Assembly (NCBI GenBank): GCA_002344895.1
Contig: DDUR01000024.1
Location: forward strand, 1-64,000
Length of the DNA stretch: 64,000 bases
Reading direction: 5' to 3'
Source of the DNA: Ignavibacteria bacterium UBA2333
Lineage (GTDB): Bacteria; Bacteroidota; Ignavibacteria; Kapaibacteriales; Kapaibacteriaceae
Shown here: one piece after another, positions 46,477 through 54,477 of the stretch
How the letters are laid out: every line of letters starts with the position of its first letter
How positions within the stretch are numbered: the stretch's first letter is position 1
The notes under the pieces: model-generated
What the model was told of the DNA's origin: nothing
Databases searched by the model: none
Seen by the model: only the letters and a program-made list of their open reading frames with translations
Program-made: the position numbers and the translations under genes

Positions 46477-47582
46477 CAATGGCCACACCCGCACCAGCAC
46501 ACGTTTCAACGTCGATCCTGCGGAGGAGATGGAAGAAGTTCCGTTCACTCAAGCGCGGATACTACTCACTCATCATTCTGACGAGTGTGTACGCCCTCTC
46601 CTTCCTGCTTCCGTTGCTGATAAATAATGTTCCGCTTGTTATCCGATACAACGGAGACTATCATTTCCCGGCCTTTGCTCAACTTGTTGGATTGTCCCAC
46701 TACCATAGCCCACAGGAGTTTGGACTGGGTAGTACGGAACGCGCAATCAATTACAGGGAACTAGACGAAAAGTTTGAGGCCGATGGTGGTGAGAACTTCA
46801 TCATCATGCCACCATATCCGTATGCACCTGACGAGGACTTTCAGGTTCCAGGGAACGGTACGTTTATGAAGCCATTCCAATCTGGTGATGACGGATATCC
46901 TCGGTTCTTTGGTACTGATGATCGGGCGCGAGATGTCTTTGCACGTATGGCATACGGACTTAACGTTTCGCTGTCATTTGCCATTCTACTTGCAACCTTG
47001 GAATATCTCATTGGTATACCCATTGGGGCATTGTCAGGGTACTTCGGCGGAAAGTTTGATCTCTTCCTCCAGCGATTCGTCGAGGTATGGAGCACATTGC
47101 CGGTGCTCTTTATCATCATCATTATCGTTTCGCTGTTTGGCACAAGCTTCTTTCTTCTTCTTACGCTCCTTCTGCTCGTATCATGGATTAGTATCGGCCT
47201 CTATGTCCGAGCTGAATTCCTCCGTGAACGATCGAAGGACTATGTTGCCGCTGCAGTTTCTATCGGAGTACCTACACGAAAGATTATTCTCCGCCACATT
47301 CTGCCAAACTCTCTCGTTCCAATTATCACGTTCTACCCATTTGCTGTCGTAGCGGGTATTACGTCCCTCGTCAGTCTTGACTTTCTTGGCTTCGGACTTC
47401 CTCCAGGCACACCAAGTTGGGGGGAAATGTTCCGCCTTGGAATCGAAACACTTTCGCAGGGTAACTGGTGGATCATCGTCGCACCGATGTTGGCGATGTT
47501 CTTCACTCTGACACTCACCGTGTTTATTGGTGAAGGCGTACGTGAGGCCTTTGATCCTAGGACGTATTCACGTCTGCGATAG
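46473..47582 (+). CDS. Oligopeptide ABC transporter permease, YejE/OppC type
   Basis: 369 residues from GTG 46473 (GTGA overlap); ATG 46479 gives two residues fewer. The first helix (about 30-55) is followed by a periplasmic insert of about 100 residues with YHFPAFAQLVGLSHYHSP and MPPYPYAPDEDFQVPG, ending in FFGTDDRARDVFARMAYG, which is typical of OppC/YejE. Five further helices follow, with the EAA-like loop YVAAAVSIGVPTRKIILRHILPN near 255. The insert is longer than in standard OppC. Confidence 0.9.
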   Translation: MTMATPAPAHVSTSILRRRWKKFRSLKRGYYSLIILTSVYALSFLLPLLINNVPLVIRYNGDYHFPAFAQLVGLSHYHSPQEFGLGSTERAINYRELDEKFEADGGENFIIMPPYPYAPDEDFQVPGNGTFMKPFQSGDDGYPRFFGTDDRARDVFARMAYGLNVSLSFAILLATLEYLIGIPIGALSGYFGGKFDLFLQRFVEVWSTLPVLFIIIIIVSLFGTSFFLLLTLLLLVSWISIGLYVRAEFLRERSKDYVAAAVSIGVPTRKIILRHILPNSLVPIITFYPFAVVAGITSLVSLDFLGFGLPPGTPSWGEMFRLGIETLSQGNWWIIVAPMLAMFFTLTLTVFIGEGVREAFDPRTYSRLR

Positions 47583-47628
47583 GGAAGGCAAGGAAAAGGG
47601 ATCTCCACACGAATTACACAAGTTCACA

Positions 47629-48624
47629 GTGACGAATCAAGCACTCATCGAGGTCAAGGACCTCAAGACTCACTTTAACATCGAAGGTACGTGGGCACGT
47701 GCCGTTGATGGTGTGTCGTTCTCCGTACATGCAGGCGAAGTGCTTGGCATCGTTGGAGAGTCAGGATCTGGAAAGTCAGTAACTGCTCTTTCTCTTATGC
47801 GACTCATTCCCGATCCTCCAGGACGGATCGTCGGCGGGTCAGTTATGTATAAGGGACGGGATCTCACGAAGCTCTCCTATGAGGAGATGTATGACATTCG
47901 TGGGAAGGAGATCGCGATGATCTTCCAAGAACCGATGACGTCGCTAAATCCCGTCTTGAGAATCGGTAATCAGATCGCAGAAGTCATCATGGCCCATGAG
48001 GGTCTCGACGAAAAGAGTGCGATGAAGCGCTCCGTTGAAATGTTGAGCCTCGTGGGTATTCCTGATCCCGAGAAACGAGTGCGAGATTATCCGCACCAGT
48101 TTTCCGGTGGAATGCGGCAACGCGTAATGATTGCCATTGCACTTGCCTGTAATCCGAGTATCCTTATTGCCGACGAGCCCACGACTGCTCTTGATGTTAC
48201 GATTCAAGCTCAGATTCTCGAGTTAATGCTTGAGCTGCAACGTAAACGTAAGGATGCGGCAATCCTGCTCATTACTCACGATCTAGCAGTAGTTGCCGAA
48301 ATGTGTCACAGAGTAATCGTGATGTATGGGGGTAAGATTCAGGAAACGGCTGATGTACGCACACTCTTTGCGAATCCCGCTCATCCATATACTCGCGGAC
48401 TCTTAAACAGTATTCCGCGTCCGAGTAAGGAACGTAAAGGACGTGAGCGGTTGCAAGCAATCCCTGGCAACGTACCTAGTATCATGAATCTGCCTACAGG
48501 ATGTAAGTTCTGTACTCGATGTGAAGTAAAACTTGAAAAGTGTGATACCGTTGAGCCCGACCTCGTAGAAATTGCACCAGGACACTCAGTACGTTGCCAT
48601 CTCGTTTCGGAGGCTCAACAATGA
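47629..48624 (+). CDS. Oligopeptide ABC transporter ATPase, OppD type
   Basis: 331 residues from GTG 47629; the frame upstream is shadow. Walker A GESGSGKSV (about 41-49), Q-loop with MIFQEPMTSLNPVLRIG, signature FSGGMRQRVMIAIAL, Walker B ILIADEPTTALDVT. The C-terminal Cys-rich tail (GCKFCTRCEVKLEKC) is the usual OppD iron-sulfur or zinc element. One of a pair of ATPases driving peptide import. ATGA overlap with its partner. Confidence 0.93.
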   Translation: MTNQALIEVKDLKTHFNIEGTWARAVDGVSFSVHAGEVLGIVGESGSGKSVTALSLMRLIPDPPGRIVGGSVMYKGRDLTKLSYEEMYDIRGKEIAMIFQEPMTSLNPVLRIGNQIAEVIMAHEGLDEKSAMKRSVEMLSLVGIPDPEKRVRDYPHQFSGGMRQRVMIAIALACNPSILIADEPTTALDVTIQAQILELMLELQRKRKDAAILLITHDLAVVAEMCHRVIVMYGGKIQETADVRTLFANPAHPYTRGLLNSIPRPSKERKGRERLQAIPGNVPSIMNLPTGCKFCTRCEVKLEKCDTVEPDLVEIAPGHSVRCHLVSEAQQ

Positions 48625-49628
48625 GTGCACCACTGCTTGAAATCAAAAACCTGAAGGTACACTTTCCGGTGTACGGTGGCGTGTTTCAGCGTAAGGTCGC
48701 TGAGGTAAAGGCTGTTGACGGTGTCTCGTTAACGATTCATCGTGGTGAGACTGTTGGACTTGTCGGTGAGTCAGGATGCGGGAAGACAACCGTAGGGCGC
48801 GCCCTTGTGAATGTCTTGAAGCATGTCAACTCCGATGTCTATGTTGACGGAGAAGTGATCTACCACGCTACGGACGGAACAACGACCGATCTGCTTGCAC
48901 TCAAGAACCGTGATCTTCAGGCATTCCGCCGGAAGATCCAGATGATCTTCCAGGACCCGTACTCGTCGTTAAACAGCAGACTCAGTGTTAAGCAGATTAT
49001 CGCAGAGCCACTTGAGATTCATCGTCCAGATCTTTCCAAATCCGAAGTCGATGATCGTGTTCGCTGGTTGCTCGAAAAGGTTGGACTTCAGCCCGAATAC
49101 GCCCTACGATTCCCGCATGAGTTTTCCGGCGGTCAGCGTCAGCGAATTGGTATCGCACGTGCCTTGGCAACAAATCCCGAACTCATTGTCTGTGATGAAC
49201 CCGTTTCCGCACTCGACGTGTCCGTACAGGCACAGGTAATCAACCTAATGGAAGACCTCCAGAAGGAGTTTGGACTATCATACTTGTTTATTGCCCACGA
49301 TCTTAGTGTGGTCTATCACATTTCGCAGCGTATTGCCGTGATGTATCTTGGCAATATCGTAGAAATGGGATCAGCAGATTCCGTCTACTTCGCTCCTACA
49401 CATCCTTATTCAAAGGCACTGCTCTCCGCTGTCCCTGAACCAGACCCACTGCGTACAGATAAACAGCGAATTATCCTCGAAGGCGATATTCCCACACCAC
49501 TGAACAAACCGTCAGGTTGTGGATTCCGTACTCGTTGCCCAATCGCTCAGGATGCATGTGCCAAAGATGTTCCTGTGCTTCAGCACAAAGCGAATGGATC
49601 CGCCGTCGCTTGTCCATTCGTAACCTAG
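48621..49628 (+). CDS. Oligopeptide ABC transporter ATPase, OppF type
   Basis: 335 residues from ATG 48621. Walker A GESGCGKTT, Q-loop MIFQDPYSSLNSRLSV, signature FSGGQRQRIGIARAL, Walker B LIVCDEPVSALDVS. The C-terminal GCGFRTRCPIAQDAC tail matches OppF. In E. coli the Yej system has one fused ATPase (YejF); here the two halves are separate genes. Confidence 0.93.
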   Translation: MSAPLLEIKNLKVHFPVYGGVFQRKVAEVKAVDGVSLTIHRGETVGLVGESGCGKTTVGRALVNVLKHVNSDVYVDGEVIYHATDGTTTDLLALKNRDLQAFRRKIQMIFQDPYSSLNSRLSVKQIIAEPLEIHRPDLSKSEVDDRVRWLLEKVGLQPEYALRFPHEFSGGQRQRIGIARALATNPELIVCDEPVSALDVSVQAQVINLMEDLQKEFGLSYLFIAHDLSVVYHISQRIAVMYLGNIVEMGSADSVYFAPTHPYSKALLSAVPEPDPLRTDKQRIILEGDIPTPLNKPSGCGFRTRCPIAQDACAKDVPVLQHKANGSAVACPFVT

Positions 49629-49639
49629 CCTCGTTGAGT

Positions 49640-50398
49640 ATGAGACCACTGTTGCTATACGTATTGCTGTTGCTGATCACATCATGTGCTTCAACACATC
49701 GTATACGAAGTGATGCACAACGTGGCCTCATGACAATTATTGCCAATACAGATGATGTGACGTTCACACAGTCATATGATAGACGAGCACCGTTTGAGAA
49801 AGGGACGTCTGGAAACATTGCCTACGTATCAAAGACGCTTGCAGACGCGTTTGATATTACCTGTGACGTCAAGGACGGAACGATTCCTCGTGAGCAGGTC
49901 GAAAAACTTCCGGCAGACCAACGTGCTATTATCAGTACGTGGCTCGCTCGTGGTGTAAAGTTTTCTGATAATCGTACATCCGTTTCACTTCGATGTATAC
50001 CGATGGCGATTGACGCATCAGTAGTTTGTGTGACGACCCTTCGCGACAGCGCAACCAACTGGGAGGTGCCATGGCAACTCGAACCAAATTCAGATAACGC
50101 TGTCGCCCCGGCGTACGACAGCTCGCTTGTCGTTCCTTTTGATATGAAAGAACTCCAGAAGAACGTTATTTATCCAAAACGGATGAGAGATTTGGGATTC
50201 ACAAGCAAGACTGTTATACGTGTGCTTCTTGATGAATGTGGCAAAATTGAATGTTATAAGCGTGATTCTACGCAGCGTCCAGAGTTTAACGAAGCCGCAT
50301 TGAAGGCCATCTTTGCAACACAGTTTCGAGCTTCTGCAGATCCGAAGCGATCGTCGAGGTATTGGATTAGCATTCCGTTTAACTTCCGTTTTCGGTAG
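49640..50398 (+). CDS. Lipoprotein with C-terminal TonB-like domain
   Basis: 252 residues from ATG 49640, giving MRPLLLYVLLLLITSC with the lipid on Cys16. The middle (about 30-150) is unrecognised. The last 85 or so residues are a TonB C-terminal domain, NVIYPKRMRDLGFTSKTVIRVLLDECGKI... ending RYWISIPFNFRFR, and resemble the end of TonB at 21253. There is no membrane helix or proline spacer, so it is not a classical TonB. Such stand-alone domains may act in the periplasm as partners of receptors or of other TonB-like proteins. Confidence 0.72.
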   Translation: MRPLLLYVLLLLITSCASTHRIRSDAQRGLMTIIANTDDVTFTQSYDRRAPFEKGTSGNIAYVSKTLADAFDITCDVKDGTIPREQVEKLPADQRAIISTWLARGVKFSDNRTSVSLRCIPMAIDASVVCVTTLRDSATNWEVPWQLEPNSDNAVAPAYDSSLVVPFDMKELQKNVIYPKRMRDLGFTSKTVIRVLLDECGKIECYKRDSTQRPEFNEAALKAIFATQFRASADPKRSSRYWISIPFNFRFR

Positions 50399-50468
50399 TA
50401 CCGTGGATGTGGGAACGCCGTAGTAGGGACAAAACATTGACCTTTCGCCGTGCCGCAACTGTACTTCT

Positions 50469-51371
50469 ATGAAGGTATTCACTTCCGATCATTACACCAT
50501 TGACCTGCCTGAGGGACATCGTTTCCCTATGCGGAAGTATCGAATGATTCGGGAAGCACTTGTCGAGCGGGGAATCGTCCACGGGAATGAACTATTTGAA
50601 GCACCACTTGCCGAACGTGAAGACCTGATACTTGCTCATTCTGAACGATACGTAGATGGCGTCTTTACCGGAACACTATCTGCCCTTGAGCAGCGCCGCA
50701 TTGGTTTTCCATGGACACCTGAACTTGTAACACGTTCACGCGCAACGGTGGGTGGTTGTCTTGCAGCTTCATATGCTGCTCTTCAAGATGGCGTATCAGG
50801 CAATCTCGCCGGTGGTACACATCATGCGATGCACGATAGCGGTGAGGGATATTGTGTGTTTAATGACATCGCGGTGACGATCCTTCGTTTTTTTCAGGAG
50901 AGTCGTATTCAGCGAGCAGCCATTATCGACCTTGACGTCCATCAGGGAAACGGCAACAGTGACATTCTCGGTGGAAGGGATGACGTAACAATATTTAGTA
51001 TGCACGGCGCAAAGAATTATCCGTTTCGAAAGGTTCCATCAACCATTGATGTTGACTTACCAGACGGCACGCGGGATGAAGAGTATCTTCAAATTCTTCG
51101 GACATATCTCCCTCGAGTGCTTGATGAACAACCCGATATGGTTTGGTATCAATGTGGTGTTGATCCACTTGAGGCCGATACTCTAGGCAGGCTTTCGCTA
51201 TCCTATGAAGGCCTTCGTGAGCGCGACCGACTCGTCCTCCACGCATGCTCTAAACGCGGTATCCCTGTTATGTTAGCTCTCGGCGGTGGGTATGCAGACC
51301 CAATTGAGCAGACAATTCTCGCACAGTGCGGAACGTATGAAGTTGTGCGTGAGATCTACGGTCAATCATGA
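50469..51371 (+). CDS. Histone deacetylase-family protein (acetylpolyamine/acetoin-type amidohydrolase)
   Basis: 300 residues. The arginase/deacetylase fold is clear: GGTHHAMHDSGEGYCVFNDIA with the tandem His118-His119, zinc ligands Asp156 and His158 in IIDLDVHQGNG, a further Asp in CGVDPLEADTLG, and LGGGYAD near the end. Bacterial members remove acetyl groups from polyamines or acetoin-derived and other small molecules. The actual substrate cannot be inferred. The 3' end overlaps the convergent next gene by 10 bases. Confidence 0.87.
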   Translation: MKVFTSDHYTIDLPEGHRFPMRKYRMIREALVERGIVHGNELFEAPLAEREDLILAHSERYVDGVFTGTLSALEQRRIGFPWTPELVTRSRATVGGCLAASYAALQDGVSGNLAGGTHHAMHDSGEGYCVFNDIAVTILRFFQESRIQRAAIIDLDVHQGNGNSDILGGRDDVTIFSMHGAKNYPFRKVPSTIDVDLPDGTRDEEYLQILRTYLPRVLDEQPDMVWYQCGVDPLEADTLGRLSLSYEGLRERDRLVLHACSKRGIPVMLALGGGYADPIEQTILAQCGTYEVVREIYGQS

Positions 51372-52249
51372 AGTGTCCACCACGCAATGCGTGACGAACC
51401 AAGGACAGGCTCTACGGTATAACCAGCCGATTCGAGACGAGCAAGAATCCCTGCTACTCCTGGCAAATGCAGCGCACCAATGGCAATAAACACTCCTCCA
51501 CGTTCGAGATGTGGTTGAGCTCGCTGGATCATCGTCGCATTACGTTCTGCATTAATTGCGCGTTCAAACTCAGGCCACTTTGAAAGCTCAGATGATGATG
51601 TCAAGATCTTTGGGAGATCTTCCTGTGCGTATGCGTGCAGCAGATCGGACATTGTTGTAGTTGTTGTATCGGATGACCGAACGACATCTAACAAAACCGA
51701 TGGTGGAAGTGTTTCGAGAATTGTTAGCTGTTCTTCAACAGTCTCAAGGCCACGTCGAGGTATGTCTTTTGCCGCACATCGATTCCACATAAATTGATCG
51801 ACACTCCACTCTGCGGTTGATTCTACCTCCTGAAACATAAGTAGAGCCACCACACCCGCTGGCTTCATCATCGTTGCCATTCGAGCCATCGGCCCCAACT
51901 TTTCTTCGAGGTATACACTGATTTCTTTCCACTCTTCCTCCGTAAACATGGAGGCGAGTGTCGTTCCTTTGGGCAGAAGCAGACGCGTCGGCGATACGGA
52001 CGTCATCATCGAATCGAGATCTAATTCCATCAAGGCAAGCCGTGATGCATCAAGTAACTGTAAAACAGTGTCTCGATGTCGGAGAACCATCGTATCGGCG
52101 ACATGTATGGTGCCAAAAACGTGAGATACAGCCCCGCCTTTGGACGTAATCTTCCAGAGTAAGGATCGTGCAGTTGTATCGTAGGCGTGGCACGGTAATG
52201 CCAAACCTACGATACCCATCATCATTACTACAGCGAGGAATCGTTTCAA
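51362..52249 (-). CDS. TraB/GumN-family protein with signal peptide
   Basis: 295 residues from TTG 52249, which overlaps the upstream lipoprotein stop as TTGA and gives MKRFLAVVMMMGIVGLALPCHA as signal peptide; GTG 52264 is the alternative. The family pattern is present: LLWKITSKGGAVSHVFGTIHVADT at about 28-50 with its conserved Gly and His, then RLALMELDLDSM with a conserved Glu, and a late FIAIGALHLPGVAGILARLESAGYTVEPV. The family is related to the Tiki/TraB proteases, but enzyme activity is not shown for most members. Confidence 0.85.
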   Translation of the reverse strand: MKRFLAVVMMMGIVGLALPCHAYDTTARSLLWKITSKGGAVSHVFGTIHVADTMVLRHRDTVLQLLDASRLALMELDLDSMMTSVSPTRLLLPKGTTLASMFTEEEWKEISVYLEEKLGPMARMATMMKPAGVVALLMFQEVESTAEWSVDQFMWNRCAAKDIPRRGLETVEEQLTILETLPPSVLLDVVRSSDTTTTTMSDLLHAYAQEDLPKILTSSSELSKWPEFERAINAERNATMIQRAQPHLERGGVFIAIGALHLPGVAGILARLESAGYTVEPVLGSSRIAWWTLHD

Positions 52250-52803
52250 CGCCGCTTTTTCCACATTGCGTAGTGATCAACAAGAGAAACGTGAGACGTG
52301 TCGATCTCAGTTACCGTTGTCGTCAGGTTGATGTCCTTTGACTTCGCCGGCCAGAAAACAACTGGCATCGACTCTCCACCAAACTCACCATTCCCGTCTG
52401 AATACTTTTCGCTCGACATTCCGCCCATGTACATCATGAGCGGTGACGTGTCGTCGTACCGAAACATCTTCACCGTGGACAGTGTGTCAAAGTCAAACGT
52501 AATCTCCCCCATAAGCTGGCCCTTCTCCTCATAGATGCGCTTCTTGACATTGCGACATCCTTCCATCTCATCTTCCAGCTTCGTACCTTCGAGATAATCG
52601 GTGACGAGTTCAGCAAAGTCCTTAAACGAAACGTCCTTCCCATCGTCCTTAGCACTGACGATGTTGTGATACGTAATCGTACACGTACCCGACTGTTTTC
52701 CCGTCATCGTAATCTTGTACGACTTGCGTTCAACCGTAAGACATCCCGCAAGAGAGATGGCGACGAGAACGCCGAGACAGAACGTTAACATTGTCCGTTT
52801 CAT
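52246..52803 (-). CDS. Lipoprotein of unknown function
   Basis: 185 residues. MKRTMLTFCLGVLVAISLAGC is a lipoprotein signal with Cys21. The mature part is beta-rich with acidic segments (AKDDGKDVSFKDFAELVTDYLEGTKLEDE, MSSEKYSDGNGEFGGES). No family recognised. TTGA overlap with the TraB/GumN gene suggests joint expression. The promoter box at 52830-52837 faces it. Confidence 0.65.
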   Translation of the reverse strand: MKRTMLTFCLGVLVAISLAGCLTVERKSYKITMTGKQSGTCTITYHNIVSAKDDGKDVSFKDFAELVTDYLEGTKLEDEMEGCRNVKKRIYEEKGQLMGEITFDFDTLSTVKMFRYDDTSPLMMYMGGMSSEKYSDGNGEFGGESMPVVFWPAKSKDINLTTTVTEIDTSHVSLVDHYAMWKKRR

Positions 52804-52829
52804 GATTCACCGATGTGTGAGTGATGCAA

Positions 52830-52837
52830 CAAAGATA
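52830..52837 (-). promoter_or_regulatory. Possible -7 box of the lipoprotein-TraB operon
   Basis: Read on the minus strand this is TATCTTTG, an exact TAnnTTTG match, 26 bases before the ATG. It lies between divergent genes. A -33 TTG at the usual distance is not clear. Confidence 0.4.
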
Positions 52838-52866
52838 CGCCATGCCGCACCCAACCGCTCACGAAC

Positions 52867-52883
52867 GCCCCTTTCGCCCCCTA
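52867..52883 (+). repeat. Dispersed GCCCC-TTTCG-CCCC motif, copy before the TPR gene
   Basis: GCCCCTTTCGCCCCCTA, 24 bases before ATG 52908 and oriented toward that gene. Near-identical to the copies at 8651-8670 and, on the opposite strand, 43131-43150. Confidence 0.4.
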
Positions 52884-52907
52884 CCACAACAAGGATCTCA
52901 GAAACCT

Positions 52908-54026
52908 ATGCCGTTTGGATGTACCGTGGTGGCTATAGTTCTTCTGACGCTTGGGATCACAACGCCCGGAGCTGCCCAGTATATCGTTCCGGATGCGGCA
53001 ATGAAGGATAGCATCAAAAAAGAGGTCACGAAGGCCATGGATTACATGGAATTCGGACAAGGGGAGGATGCTATGCGTGTATGGCGGCGCATTATCGACA
53101 TGGACCCAGGAAACCCAGCTTTTCGATATGAGTTTGGTGTATCAGCCGTTCTTGCTCGTCGATACGATACTGCTCGCACAGTGGTAGAGCCAATTTATCG
53201 TGACTCAATCTTTCGTGATCAGGGTTATCAACTAATGGGTATGATCTACCTCTACCTGCAGGATACCCTGAAAGCACGTGAGACGTTTGAAGCTGGACTT
53301 GCCAAGTATCCGAAAAGTGGACGACTCCACTATGAGCTTGGTTCATATCATACGGTAGCAGGCCGACTCGAGCAGGGAATGGACTTTTGGATTCAGGGTA
53401 CACGAGTTGAACCAACGTTCCCCACGAATTACTTCTGGGTTGCCAAGATGCATGCGAACGGACCGAACAAAATCTGGACCCTCATCTTTGGTGAGGTCTT
53501 CCTCAATCTCGAGCGTAATACAGAGAAGACCAAGGAAATGTCGGAACTCGTCTTCCGAACATGGAATGCTGGTATGCGACTTGGTGATACGATCGATCCG
53601 ATCAACTTCGCTCACGACAGTCTGCTCGAAAAACCCGGACCCACGGGCGCGTCAACCATGCCCTTCGAAATGGCATTTGAGTATACAGCGGCAACATCGG
53701 CCCAGCCCTTTATCCCGGATAACGGAGTCTTACCACGGCTCACCATGCAACAGCTCGTTGACCTCCGATATCGTATGATTGCGCAGTGGCGTCGATCCGG
53801 TTATGACACGCTCTACACCAATAGCTTGATCGACTGGAATATCGAGTTGCAAAAGTCCGGCTGGTTTAAGGAATATCTGCGTTGGCTCTATTCATGGGGC
53901 GACAAGAAGGAGATGAACGACTGGTTCCTGAAAAATGAACGACGGTACGATACCTTTCTTGCATGGTTCACGACGAATGGAATGAAGTTCGACAAACCAC
54001 TCTGCCTTGGCCTGGGTTGTCCGTAA
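52908..54026 (+). CDS. Secreted or periplasmic TPR-repeat protein
   Basis: 372 residues from ATG 52908, where a signal peptide (MPFGCTVVAIVLLTLGITTPGAAQ) begins; the upstream frame to 52821 is a poor start. Three to four TPR hairpins lie in about residues 40-180 (MEFGQGEDAMRVWRRIIDMDPGNPAFRYEFG, LKARETFEAGLAKYPKSGRLHYELG). The second half is Trp/Tyr-rich and not recognised. The dispersed GCCCCTTTCGCCCCCTA motif lies 24 bases before the start. Confidence 0.72.
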   Translation: MPFGCTVVAIVLLTLGITTPGAAQYIVPDAAMKDSIKKEVTKAMDYMEFGQGEDAMRVWRRIIDMDPGNPAFRYEFGVSAVLARRYDTARTVVEPIYRDSIFRDQGYQLMGMIYLYLQDTLKARETFEAGLAKYPKSGRLHYELGSYHTVAGRLEQGMDFWIQGTRVEPTFPTNYFWVAKMHANGPNKIWTLIFGEVFLNLERNTEKTKEMSELVFRTWNAGMRLGDTIDPINFAHDSLLEKPGPTGASTMPFEMAFEYTAATSAQPFIPDNGVLPRLTMQQLVDLRYRMIAQWRRSGYDTLYTNSLIDWNIELQKSGWFKEYLRWLYSWGDKKEMNDWFLKNERRYDTFLAWFTTNGMKFDKPLCLGLGCP

Positions 54027-54048
54027 CGATCCGAAGTCGTACCTTTGT
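54018..54048 (+). promoter_or_regulatory. Probable promoter of secG
   Basis: TTG 54018-54020 and TACCTTTG 54041-54048, an exact TAnnTTTG, spaced 20 bases. The -33 TTG lies in the last codons of the TPR gene. The secG ATG is 36 bases after the box. Confidence 0.5.
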
Positions 54049-54084
54049 CGTTCATTTCACGGTACTTCGCACGATTTCCCGCAC

Positions 54085-54459
54085 ATGGCAACCCTTCTCA
54101 TCGTTCTCTGCATCGTCGCCGCAGTTCTTCTTATTCTCGCCGTACTTGTTCAGCCAGGCAAGGCTGACATGATAGCGGGTATGGGTGGCTTCGGTGGTCA
54201 GTTTTCAAATGTATTCGGACACCGTCAGTCCCGAAACATTCTCCAGAATCTAACAATTGGCCTGCTCGCCTTTATCCTCTTGGCTTCCATCGCCGTCAAT
54301 ACGGTGTTTAAGACGGAAGTCAGCACCGAGGGTACCAGCGCTATCCGTGGTGCTGATGTCACACTTCCACCTGCTGGACCAGGTCAAGGTGCACCAACGC
54401 AGCAGCCACAAGCAGCGCCAGCTCAACCACAGCAACAGACTGCCCCACAAGGTCAGTAA
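54085..54459 (+). CDS. secG: Preprotein translocase subunit SecG
   Basis: 124 residues from ATG 54085. Two membrane helices: about 3-22 (LLIVLCIVAAVLLILAVLVQ) and 51-70, joined by QPGKADMIAGMGGFGGQFSNVFGHR, the usual SecG loop. A Gln/Pro/Ala-rich tail (about 95-124) is an extension beyond the typical 75-110 residues. Component of the SecYEG channel, aiding SecA-driven export. Confidence 0.9.
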   Translation: MATLLIVLCIVAAVLLILAVLVQPGKADMIAGMGGFGGQFSNVFGHRQSRNILQNLTIGLLAFILLASIAVNTVFKTEVSTEGTSAIRGADVTLPPAGPGQGAPTQQPQAAPAQPQQQTAPQGQ

Positions 54460-54477
54460 GCACGAAAGGCACGAGCG

